Shown here: piece by piece, positions 1 to 9,600 of the stretch
Layout of the letters: every line of letters starts with the position of its first letter
Position numbering within the stretch: the first letter of the stretch is position 1
NCBI GenBank assembly: GCA_022451065.1
Contig: JAKUOU010000002.1
Span: forward strand, 2,262-38,057
Length of the DNA stretch: 35,796 bases
Direction of reading: 5' to 3'
Origin: Pedosphaera sp.
GTDB taxonomy: Bacteria; Verrucomicrobiota; Verrucomicrobiia; Limisphaerales; UBA1096
The notes under the pieces: generated by a model
Databases searched by the model: none
What the model was told of the DNA's origin: nothing
Seen by the model: only the letters and a program-made list of their open reading frames with translations
Program-made: the position numbers and the translations under genes

Positions 1-1
1 C

Positions 2-1639
2 CAAACCGGTGGCGTGAATTCCGCCCTTTTTGTGAAAGCGCTGCGCGACAAGAATCCGCGTGTCCGATTGCAGGCCGTCATCGGCCTGGCCCGGCTTGGG
101 AACCCACACAAGTCCCTGCTCAACATTGCGGCGGAACCGGTCGACAACTCGCCGAAGAATCGAGTTTATGCCAATAACAAGATCATCCCGCACATCGCTC
201 GAAAGGCACTGGTGGAAACCGGTGCGGCGCAAATCTGCCTCGACGGCATTGCCAACGAACAAACCCAACAGGCCGCGCTGGCCGCGCTGCAGGAAATGCA
301 CAACACCAAAGCGGTCGACGGCCTGATCCAAAAACTGCAGGAGACGACAAATGCACCGCTCAATACCGCAATACTTGCCGCACTAGGCCGGCTGTATCAC
401 GTCGATAAACGGTGGACCGGCAAACGCTGGTGGTCCACACGGCCTGACGACAGGGGACCCTACTTTGAACCAGTTCAATGGGAGGCTTCTCCTCGCATCC
501 GCGCGGCGATCAAGACCGGATTCGATCAGCTCAGTATCAGCTACAAGCCGCAGGTTATTGCCAGTTTGAAGTTCAATCGCATCGACCCAGCCGCGCTGGG
601 CATCGACACCAATATCGACGAGGCGCTGGCGTTCATTGCCTCGGCCTCGCTCGGCACCATTGCCATCGAACCGCTTCGCAAGGCGGCACTCGATCGTGAC
701 CGTGATACGAAGGTTCGCTCCGAAGCCTTCAACTCGCTTGGCCGGATCACCGGCAACGAGGCGTTCAACACGCAGTTGTCCATCATCAGCGAATGGCAAC
801 AGCACAGTGCCGATCAAAAAAGTTTCGCTCCAACTTTGCGGGAGTTCATTTACGAACCGAGCCACCTTGGCCGTCCGAAGGTGTTGCGCGATGCCGCGCG
901 CAAACAAAAAGGCGCAGCCAAGGTCGTCACGTACCGGATCGCGCTGCAACTCGAGCAGTCACCGCTGGCCAATGATTACCTTCGCAGGATAATGGTCGAT
1001 ATCATCCGTCGCGGATCCAAGAACGTCGAGTTGTTGACCGCCATCGCCGACTCCGGCTTAGTCGGTCATCGTGAATTGGTGGCAACCGCCGCCAAGTCTA
1101 AAGATGCCGCCTTGGCCAAGGTTGCAAAGGCCACATTGGCCAAGCTGAACGTCATCCCAGCAGACGACAAGCGGCGTATTGTTCAACTCGGCCACAACGA
1201 AGCCACCGCACTGCTGTTGCAAGCCAAAGGTGATGCCACACTTGGCAGCCAGTTGTTTGCCCGACAGGCCTGCATCGCCTGCCACACCACCTCACAGGAT
1301 CAACCGCAGAAAGGTCCCTACCTCGGCGACGCTGGCAAAAAATGGAAGCGCGCCGACCTGATCCAATCCATCCTCAAGCCAAGCGCCGTGGTCTCACAGG
1401 GATTCCAGACACAGTGGTTCGAGTTGAAAAACGGCACAACGTTGGAGGGTTTTGTGACCGGCGAAAAGGATGGTGTCGTCGATCTGCGCAACATCGCTGG
1501 AATCGTGCAGAATTTTAACCGATCGAACGTGGCCAAAAGTGGCACGCGCGCGACTTCGATGATGCCGGAGGGCCTGGCTGCCGGCTTGACCGTCAACGAA
1601 ATGGCCAGCCTGATAGACTACCTGCAGTCACTCAAATAG
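2..1639 (+). CDS. PVC-type HEAT-repeat / heme-binding CxxCH protein, C-terminal part (5' truncated by window)
   Basis: Frame is open to the window edge (QTGGVNSALFVKALRDKNPRVRLQAVIGLARLG). HEAT-like repeats are followed by a C-terminal cytochrome c-type module, GSQLFARQACIACHTTSQ...KGPYLGDAGKKW, as in the TIGR02603-type PVC heme-binding domain. Confidence 0.85.
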   Translation, partial: QTGGVNSALFVKALRDKNPRVRLQAVIGLARLGNPHKSLLNIAAEPVDNSPKNRVYANNKIIPHIARKALVETGAAQICLDGIANEQTQQAALAALQEMHNTKAVDGLIQKLQETTNAPLNTAILAALGRLYHVDKRWTGKRWWSTRPDDRGPYFEPVQWEASPRIRAAIKTGFDQLSISYKPQVIASLKFNRIDPAALGIDTNIDEALAFIASASLGTIAIEPLRKAALDRDRDTKVRSEAFNSLGRITGNEAFNTQLSIISEWQQHSADQKSFAPTLREFIYEPSHLGRPKVLRDAARKQKGAAKVVTYRIALQLEQSPLANDYLRRIMVDIIRRGSKNVELLTAIADSGLVGHRELVATAAKSKDAALAKVAKATLAKLNVIPADDKRRIVQLGHNEATALLLQAKGDATLGSQLFARQACIACHTTSQDQPQKGPYLGDAGKKWKRADLIQSILKPSAVVSQGFQTQWFELKNGTTLEGFVTGEKDGVVDLRNIAGIVQNFNRSNVAKSGTRATSMMPEGLAAGLTVNEMASLIDYLQSLK

Positions 1640-1642
1640 CCT

Positions 1643-1659
1643 TTGGCCAAGCGCTTGGC
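1643..1659. repeat. copy of the iterated palindrome TTGGCCAA, fused to GCCAAGCGCTTGGC
   Basis: TTGGCCAAGCGCTTGGC fills most of the 20-nt gap between two convergent genes. Confidence 0.8.
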
Positions 1660-2637
1660 TTATTCTTTAGCGGGGGCGGATTGCTTCAGATAGCGGAAGA
1701 AGTCCGAATCGGTGGAGAAAATAAGAGTATCCTCCTTGGACAGCGTGTTCTCAAAAGTCTCCATGGTCTTGAGGAACTCGTAAAACTCACGTGACTCGGC
1801 GCTTTGATTGAATGCATCAGCGTAGATTTTAACCGCCTCGGCATCGGCTTTGCCCTTGATTTGCTGCTGCTCCAAATAGGCTCCAGATGTAATTGTTTTT
1901 AACTCCCTTTGCTGTGTCCCCAAGATCTTGGCTGCCTCGCCGTCGCCCTCGGAACGGAACTTGGAGGCAATCCGAGAGCGCTCGGAAATCATGCGCTCAA
2001 AAATCTTCAACCGAACCTCTTGGGAGTAGTTGATCCGCTTGAACCGGAAATCGAGCAACTCGATGCCGAACTCCTCCTTTAGATTCGGCCCGGCATTGTC
2101 CAAAACCTGCTGCGCCAGAGCCGAACGGCCCTGATTGAATGGCTTTAACTGGGATTCGTCATCAAGCACATTGGCCTCGGGGATAACCGCCTCGCGCTGC
2201 CTTGAGCGGATGACCTCCACGAGGTCGTTCGCCGCCACAACTATCCTTGCCTCACCATCGAGAATATCGTCGAGGCGCGACTGGGCACCAGATTCATTCC
2301 GCACTTTCTCGAAGAAAAGCTTGGCATCAACAATACGCCAGCGGGCGTAGGTGTCGATGAAGACGAAGAGCTTGTCCTTGGTGGTCACCTGGTTGGGAGC
2401 GCCGTCCCACTCGAGGTATCGTTTCTCAAACGCATGCACTTCGTTGATGAATGGATAACGGAATTTAAGACCCGCTTCTTCCTTACCTGGACCATTGATT
2501 GGACCGCGGACAATCTTGCCAAACTGTGTAACAAACACCTGCTTTGTTTCGTCGACGATATATACCGACGATGAAACCAAGAGGAACACGATGAAAAGCA
2601 GGATGCCGATGAATACTGAGGTAAATTGCTTAAACAT
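1660..2637 (-). CDS. hflC: SPFH/band-7 protease modulator HflC
   Basis: MFKQFTSVFIGILLFIVFLLVSSSVYIVDETKQVFVTQFGKIV, membrane anchor plus SPFH domain. Adjacent to hflK; its ATG overlaps the hflK TGA (TGATG). Confidence 0.9.
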   Translation of the reverse strand: MFKQFTSVFIGILLFIVFLLVSSSVYIVDETKQVFVTQFGKIVRGPINGPGKEEAGLKFRYPFINEVHAFEKRYLEWDGAPNQVTTKDKLFVFIDTYARWRIVDAKLFFEKVRNESGAQSRLDDILDGEARIVVAANDLVEVIRSRQREAVIPEANVLDDESQLKPFNQGRSALAQQVLDNAGPNLKEEFGIELLDFRFKRINYSQEVRLKIFERMISERSRIASKFRSEGDGEAAKILGTQQRELKTITSGAYLEQQQIKGKADAEAVKIYADAFNQSAESREFYEFLKTMETFENTLSKEDTLIFSTDSDFFRYLKQSAPAKE

Positions 2638-3659
2638 CACTTGGCCTCCTGATTAAGGTTTAACAGTGGAAGCAGCCCTTTGGCATCTTGATCCATGATG
2701 ACCTTGCGGGGGCCCTGCTCCACGACAACCCCCCCCTTGCCGTCATCTCTCTGTTGCGTAGCAAGAACCTTGCCGATAGTCTCAAGGTAGATTCGTTTTC
2801 GAGTAACTTCGGGCGCCTTTTGGTAAGCGCTGAAAACCTGCTTGAACAGATCCGCATCACCCTGGGCCCGATTGACGCGCTCAACAGCATAACCCTTGGC
2901 TTCCTCAATTGTTTTCTCAGCCTCACCGCTCGACTTGGGAATGATCTTGTTATAATCAGCCTGAGCCTTGTTGATCATCGAGGAGCGTTCCTGCTGGGCC
3001 TCGTTGACGTCGTTCCATGATTCCTTGACAGCTTCAGGCGGATTGACGTCCTGCAGGATCACCTTGTCGAGCTTGATTCCCAATTCATACTGGTTGGCCA
3101 AGGACTGCAACTTGTCCTTCACCTCCTGCTGGATCTCGCTACGCCCCGAGGTGAGCACCTCGTTGATCGTACGATCCCCCACAACCTCGCTCATGACCGC
3201 CTCGTTCATGGCGCGGAATGTCTCAACCGCGTTCCGTACCTTGAATAGATGATTGTAGGAATCGGAAACCACATACTGCGTAGACCATTGTACATCAGCG
3301 ATGTTGAGGTCGCCGCTGACAATGAGGGATGCATCAGCCTGGTCGCGACTCCTTGGCGAATAACGGGTACGGGTCCCGGCAGCTTGAGTGGCGAATCCAA
3401 ACTCCAGTTTTTTCACCGTGGTGACCTCGACGTGTGTAACCTTGTCAATGTTAAACGGTAACTTGAAGTGCAGGCCCTGCTCGGTCACCGGTTGGCCAGT
3501 GAACTTGCCCAGACGCTGAACGATTGCCTCCTCCCGGGGATCGACCTTGTAAAAACAGGTCATCACCCCGACGCCGACCAGCACCACCACAACCCCGCCG
3601 ATGATCAACTTGTTGATGGCAGCCGGGTTAATTCTTATTTCGTTCGGAAAATCAACCAT
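2637..3659 (-). CDS. hflK: SPFH/band-7 protease modulator HflK
   Basis: N-terminal TM helix, KVDPREEAIVQRLGKF, LDKVILQDVNPPEAVKESWNDVNEAQQER. Paired with hflC. Confidence 0.9.
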   Translation of the reverse strand: MVDFPNEIRINPAAINKLIIGGVVVVLVGVGVMTCFYKVDPREEAIVQRLGKFTGQPVTEQGLHFKLPFNIDKVTHVEVTTVKKLEFGFATQAAGTRTRYSPRSRDQADASLIVSGDLNIADVQWSTQYVVSDSYNHLFKVRNAVETFRAMNEAVMSEVVGDRTINEVLTSGRSEIQQEVKDKLQSLANQYELGIKLDKVILQDVNPPEAVKESWNDVNEAQQERSSMINKAQADYNKIIPKSSGEAEKTIEEAKGYAVERVNRAQGDADLFKQVFSAYQKAPEVTRKRIYLETIGKVLATQQRDDGKGGVVVEQGPRKVIMDQDAKGLLPLLNLNQEAK

Positions 3660-3704
3660 AGATCGAAAGAGGGAGTCTGGTGCCGCGGAGAGTCGGTTGC
3701 AAGT

Positions 3705-5297
3705 TTAACTGTTCTTCCTCCCAACAACCCTCGAGGCACCCAGTCCGATGATAAAGATCGACAGTGTGCCAACGACCGTGATCATGTTCGCGTGGAACGG
3801 ACTACGCAGCCACCCCAAATCGCCCTCCATCTCCGGCGTAAAAGTCATCCACAGGATCACCAGCAGGCCAATTGTCGCGCCGACGGCTGCCCCGGCGTTG
3901 TTGGCACGGCGACTGATGAAACCCAGCAGGAACAGCCCCAGCATGCCGCCGGCAAACACGCCGCTAATCTTCCACCACGCATCGAGAATGCTTTGCACGC
4001 CCATCATTGCAAGAGCAACGCCGGTGCCAATGCCCCCCCACACAACCGTCATTACCCGCAGGAAAAACAGGCTCTGCGCCTCGTCGGCGTCTGGCCTGAA
4101 CCAGCGCCGATAAAAGTCCTGCAGCGCGATGGTCGACGAACTGTTTAGGCTGGTGTCGATGCTACTCATCGCGGCGGCGAACAATGCGGCAATCAACAAT
4201 CCGGCCAGGCCAACCGGCATTTGGTTGGCGATAAAATGCGGCAACACCCTGTCGCCGTAATCGCCTGGCTGCATGCCACTGGCCAGGCGCTTGGCCTCAG
4301 TTAAGGCCTCGAGCGAGTCCTTGGTTAAGCCGGGGAATTGATCCGTAACCAGTTCACTCGCTTTGGCCAATTTTACTTCCTCCAGTAACCCAGGATTCAC
4401 CTGATAATAGGAAAACAGAATTGACCCGATGAAAAAGAACATCAACGCCACTGGCATATACATCAGCGCACCCATCCACACTGAGCGACCGGCCGCCTTC
4501 TCGGAGTTGGCGGCGTGGTAGCGTTGAACAAAATTTTGGTCGATTCCGAAGTTGGTTAGGTTAATGAAAATACCGTAGAATAAAACCACCCAGAAGGTCG
4601 ACTCGGCCAGACTTGGCCCGAAGTCGCCCAAGCTGAACTTGTCCGCCTCAATGGCCAAACTCATCGCCTGCCCCGCCCCCTCCGGCATGCCGGAAAGAAT
4701 TAGGATCACCACCACTGCGGCTCCAAGGGTTAGGATGACGCTCTGGATGGCGTCGGTCCAAATCACCGCCTCGATGCCGCCCATCAGCGTGTACAGCGTC
4801 ACGGCGAAGCCGGAGACAATGATGATCGTCGCGATGTCCCAGCCGGTCAGCGCGTGCAACCCCACCGCCACGCCAAACATGATTGTCCCCACGCGGGAAA
4901 CCTGTGTGAGAAGATAACAGACGACCGCATATACCCGTGCCCAGGCACCAAAACGCTTTTCCAGATGCTCATACGCCGACAGGCCGGCGTGTCGGCGGTA
5001 AAACGGCACAAACCACTTCACGGCGATGAACGCCGCGATCGGGAGCGACAGGCTGAAAACAAAACTGTTCCAATTGGAACCATACGCCTTGCCCGGCACA
5101 CCGATAAACGTGTTGCTACTGAGATAAGTGCCGAAGATCGACAGCCCGCACACCCAGCCGGGCAACGAGCGGTTAGCCACCGTGAAGCCCTCAACCGTTC
5201 CGCTGCGTTTTCGAAAGTAAAACCCCGAGCCGATCAATAGCGCGAAGTAAATAAAAAGGACGACAAGGTCCGGGGTTCGCAACGCGGCCAGTGTCAT
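3705..5297 (-). CDS. sodium:solute symporter (SSS family)
   Basis: Many TM helices; SSS-type segments GWVCGLSIFGTYLSSNTFIGVPGKAYGSNW and FAAAMSSIDTSLNSSSTIALQDFY. Likely start MTLAALRTPDLVV at 5297, overlapping the sulfatase stop (ATGA). Confidence 0.9.
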   Translation of the reverse strand: MTLAALRTPDLVVLFIYFALLIGSGFYFRKRSGTVEGFTVANRSLPGWVCGLSIFGTYLSSNTFIGVPGKAYGSNWNSFVFSLSLPIAAFIAVKWFVPFYRRHAGLSAYEHLEKRFGAWARVYAVVCYLLTQVSRVGTIMFGVAVGLHALTGWDIATIIIVSGFAVTLYTLMGGIEAVIWTDAIQSVILTLGAAVVVILILSGMPEGAGQAMSLAIEADKFSLGDFGPSLAESTFWVVLFYGIFINLTNFGIDQNFVQRYHAANSEKAAGRSVWMGALMYMPVALMFFFIGSILFSYYQVNPGLLEEVKLAKASELVTDQFPGLTKDSLEALTEAKRLASGMQPGDYGDRVLPHFIANQMPVGLAGLLIAALFAAAMSSIDTSLNSSSTIALQDFYRRWFRPDADEAQSLFFLRVMTVVWGGIGTGVALAMMGVQSILDAWWKISGVFAGGMLGLFLLGFISRRANNAGAAVGATIGLLVILWMTFTPEMEGDLGWLRSPFHANMITVVGTLSIFIIGLGASRVVGRKNS

Positions 5298-6619
5298 TTG
5301 TTGAGGCTTGCGGAGTCGTAGTCCGGTTGCGACATGGCACCGGTTTCGACGTCGCGCTTCCACGCCGCAAGCGCGGCCGCCATGCGCTTGGCCCGTGCGG
5401 GATGCCGCTTGGCTAGGCTCATCGACTCGCCGGGGTCATCCTCCAAGTTGAACAGCCCGCCCTTTTGGCCGGCCACGAACTTCCATTGGCCGTCGCGGTG
5501 CGCTTGGCCTTTCCAGAAAAACTGCCGTTGGCCAAGCGAGCCGTCGCCATACAACACCGGCCGCAGACTAACGCCATCAAGCGCGTGCCCCTTGGGTGCC
5601 TTGGCCCCGGCCAGGTCCAGCATTGTTGGCATGAGGTCCAGCGAGATGACCATCTCGTCGCTCACCTGACCCGGCGCGATTCTGCCCGGCCACCAGGCGA
5701 TACCTGGTACGCGGTGACCACCTTCCCATACCGTCCCCTTTTTGCCGCGCAACGGAAAACGGTAGCCCTCCGGGCCACCCATATAGGCATGACCGTTGTC
5801 GGAGCAGAAAATCACGAGTGTGTTTTTCTCGAGCTTCAACTCGATCAACTTGTCGAGCACCTGGCCGACGCACTCGTCCATCGCGGTCATCATCTGGACG
5901 TAGGCTTCCTCGACCGGGGTTTTCTTTTTACCTCGATCCTTTTTCGGGCCGCGCTGGACAGGGCTGTCCGGCCCTTGGAATGGCGAGTGCACCGCCTCAT
6001 GCGCCACGTACAGGCAGAACGGCTTGGCCTTGTTTACGTCTATAAACCGCAGCGCGTGCCTCGTAATCAGATGCGTCGAGTAGCCCTCCTCCTTTACTGT
6101 CTTCAAGCCGTCCCACCAGTCGTACACCTCCATCCGGTCGTAATGCGAAAGGTAATCGATGTTGCCACTAACGAACCCGCGAAACTCGTTGAAGCCGTGG
6201 TGCATCGGATTGAATTTTTTACGGTAGCCAAGATGCCACTTGCCAAAAATAGCCGAGGTGTAGCCTGCCTGCGCCAGCAGCTCCGGGAACGTATGCTCAC
6301 TCGGCCACAGTCCGCGATGGTGATCCGGCACCTTCGGGTCGGCGTTGATGACCGACGGCACGCCGGCGCGTTCCTGATAGCGGCCGGTCAGCAAACCGGC
6401 GCGCGTCGGGCTGCACACCACGCCACTCGAGTGGTAGTCGGAGAAGCGCATCCCCTCGCGGGCCATGCGATCGAGGTGCGGCGTCTTGAGCCAGCCACCG
6501 TATGCACTGGTCGCGTTGTAGCCCATGTCATCGGCCATGATGACGACGAAGTTCGGCTTGGCGGCGTTGGCACTCAATAACGCCAGCATCGTGCAAATCA
6601 GGCTGATGGTTTTTTTCAT
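5294..6619 (-). CDS. secreted arylsulfatase-type sulfatase
   Basis: Signal peptide MKKTISLICTMLALLSANA; KPNFVVIMADDMGYN; formylglycine motif VVCSPTRAGLLTGRYQ; GKWHLG. Confidence 0.93.
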   Translation of the reverse strand: MKKTISLICTMLALLSANAAKPNFVVIMADDMGYNATSAYGGWLKTPHLDRMAREGMRFSDYHSSGVVCSPTRAGLLTGRYQERAGVPSVINADPKVPDHHRGLWPSEHTFPELLAQAGYTSAIFGKWHLGYRKKFNPMHHGFNEFRGFVSGNIDYLSHYDRMEVYDWWDGLKTVKEEGYSTHLITRHALRFIDVNKAKPFCLYVAHEAVHSPFQGPDSPVQRGPKKDRGKKKTPVEEAYVQMMTAMDECVGQVLDKLIELKLEKNTLVIFCSDNGHAYMGGPEGYRFPLRGKKGTVWEGGHRVPGIAWWPGRIAPGQVSDEMVISLDLMPTMLDLAGAKAPKGHALDGVSLRPVLYGDGSLGQRQFFWKGQAHRDGQWKFVAGQKGGLFNLEDDPGESMSLAKRHPARAKRMAAALAAWKRDVETGAMSQPDYDSASLNK

Positions 6620-6626
6620 CGCAGAA

Positions 6627-9600
6627 TCAGTTGCGGCCCTGCTGGACAAGGAACCGAATTAAATCGCGCAATTGTCCGCGCTTCAAACCCGCAGTGAGCC
6701 CAGCCGGCATGGCGCTGCCAATCTGAGCCTGTGAACGAACCTGATCGTGCGGAATTTGAATCGTCCCCGGCTGGCTGAGCGGTCGAAGCAAAATATCCTT
6801 CGAGCGCGACCGCTGCTCGTAGCCCTGATGAATCGTTCCCGACCGGGTAGTGACCTGCATCAGGCTGAAGCCCTCCTTCACGTGACGCCCAGGCCACAGC
6901 ACCTCCTCGATGATCCTCTCCGTGCTGAGCGTGTTGCCGATGGTATCGAGTTCCGGCCCGATGAACGGAATGCCGTTATTTGTCGCCGGGCCGATTTTAT
7001 GGCACACCGCACAGCCGGCCGTCTGAAACGTTTGACGACCGTTCACTGTGTTGCCTTTGGTCGACTCCTTGGCCAGGGCAGCGACAAACTCCGCACTGTA
7101 AGCAGGCACCGTATTTTTAATGCCAGCCGTCTGGCTCAGGAAATTCATCAACTCAATCTCACTGCTGCCAAGCGATTGCAGCTTGGCCAAGGCTGCGGCC
7201 GCCGGCCCGGCCTCAAGTTTTCGCTTGGCCAAGGCAACCGTCAGCGCTCTGCCACCGCCCTCGCGTTTTAAAAACGGTGCCAGTATTCCAGCTGAATCCA
7301 CGCCGCCCACCAGCAATCGGGCACCGTGATCGGCGGCGGTGCTCATGCTAAGACGGCTCAGGCTGTCGAGCGCGGCCAGTTTCAGTTCCTCCGTCGCATC
7401 GCCGTAATCGATCAGTTTGGCCAAGCGCTTGGTGTCGTCGCCTCCCAACAAGCCGAGCGCTCGAACCGCAGCCAGGCGGATCGCCCCTACCGACTGGTTG
7501 TCATCTACCAACGAAGCGACATCATCGTGCAAATCCGCCACCTGCCATAGGCCGATCAGGCCTAGCGCCTGCTCGCTCAATTCAGCTTGGTCACTTCGCA
7601 ATGCCGAGCGGAGAACAGCAGCCAAGTCGCCTTCCGGCTTCACTCTGCGAGAGGCAGATGCGGTGTTCAGCGCAGCCAACGCCAAGGCGTGACTTTCCGC
7701 TGAACGGTGAAAGCCCGGCTCGAATATCGCTCGTAATTCCACCTCCCCACCAATGCCGGCGATGCCGGTGAAGATCCCGCGTCGCCCCTCTAAGCCAATC
7801 TCATCCGACTTTGCCAAGTCTATCAGCTTGGAAAGCATCGTTTTTGAACCCCCTTTTTCAAGCACGGCCGACAGTGCGCCAATGTTGTCTTTAAAATCCA
7901 AATCACCAGCGGTCAGTGCCGCCATCCAAACTGGTTCCTGATGACGCACCGCCTGCGTGAATGCGTAGTCAATCCACTTGTCGCGTGGATGCTTCATGAC
8001 CGCCAGCGCCGCGACCTTGATCGCCCCGGGATAAGGTGTTTGGCCGCATGCCAAGGCCGCCTCGAGCCGCACCTGCGGGTGGGGATCGTTCGCCCCCATT
8101 GCCAGCCACTCAACCGGCTTGGACAAGCGATCATGCCAACGGCCAACGATGCGTGCCGCGAAAGCCCGCGCCCGGTGGTCTTTCGCGCGCAAAACGCGCC
8201 GGAGCAATTGAGGTTGCACCGATTCGATGGTCGCACAAAGGGCCAGCGCCTCGAATTGATGCCGTTCAAACAACTTGTCGTCGTTTTCCAATCGAAGCGC
8301 CCAACGCACCGCCGCTTCGCCGACCTGCGACGAATCACGTTTACCTAACTCAAACTTGACCTGCTGGCGCGTCCAGCGCTCAGGCGACTTCAGTTGCTCA
8401 AGCAATTCCTCAATCGATTCTCCAACAATCTTTGGCTTAGGCGCAAGCAGACTGTCCTTGAGACTCATACGCCAGATTCGACCGTGGTGTAAATCACGCG
8501 TGGGATCCCGAAAGTAGTCATCCTGATGACAGATGATGGAGTTGTAAAAGTCGGCAATATAAATCGCGCCATCGGGGCCAATGCGAATATCAACCGGCCG
8601 AAAATTGCGGTGGCTCGACTTTAGCACCGGCTCCTTCCAATCGAGTTTAAAGCCGGAACCGTCCGGCATCAGCGCGAAGCGTTTTACAGTGTTTGACTTG
8701 AAATCATTCAACACAAATTGCCCCTGCATGGACTCCGGCAAGTGCCGGCCGTTGATCATCTCCACGCCACAATAGCCACCGGGATTTCCGATACGGTCCA
8801 GCCGCAATCGATGCTTCGCTGGAATCGATGCCGGCGTGAGATAAGAAATGCCACCAGCACCATCGACGACCAGAGACTGGCCCCAGTCGTCAAACACAAT
8901 GCCCCACGGATTCCCCGGCCCCATGAAGTCGTCGAGCAACCCGTGGAGTTGCAAACGACCGGGTCGCAATCGATACACCCCCGCTTGGTAAAGCGACGAC
9001 ACGCCCCACGGTGTTTCCACCCGTGACTCGATACCATCGCCTTGGCAGAAGAACAGCTCGCCGTCGGGGCTCCACGTAAACGAGTTGATCGCCTGATGCG
9101 TGTCGCCTGTGCCAAAGCCGCTCAGCAGGACTTGCCGCTCGTCTGCATGGCCGTCGTCATCAAGATCCCGTAGAAAAAGCAAATCGGTCGCCTGTCCCAC
9201 ATACACGCCACCATCGGCGGTCTCCAGCCCAGTTGGGATGTTGAGGCCGTCAGCAAACACCGTTGAGCGGTCGGCCTGGCCGTCACCGTCCGTATCGGTG
9301 AGTTGGATGATTTTGTCGTTGGGAATCTCGCCCGGCTTCAGGTGCGGATACGACCAGGTGCAGGCGACATACATCCGGCCCTTCGCGTCCCAGCGAATCG
9401 TGAGAGGATTGGCCACACCGTGTTTTTCCGACGCGAACAAATTCACGGCAAAGCCCTCCGCCGGCTTGAATGCTTTCAGTTCGTCCCCCGGAGAACTGGC
9501 CGGAGTTGGAGGGGGCAACTCAAGCTGCACCGCTACCTTCGGCTTGGACAAGCCCTTTGCCACCGCGGTCACGTTCGTCTCGGCTGCGGCAATCAGCACC

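Noticed and set aside
2637-3659. Idea that the adjacent SPFH proteins form a novel defence or membrane system
   Set aside because: Both match the standard HflK-HflC pair in order and size; no unusual partner is present.
5465-6580. 371-aa plus-strand ORF, and the similar 3468..4148 ORF
   Set aside because: Antisense to the sulfatase, hflK and symporter genes; compositional artefact of GC-rich codon usage.
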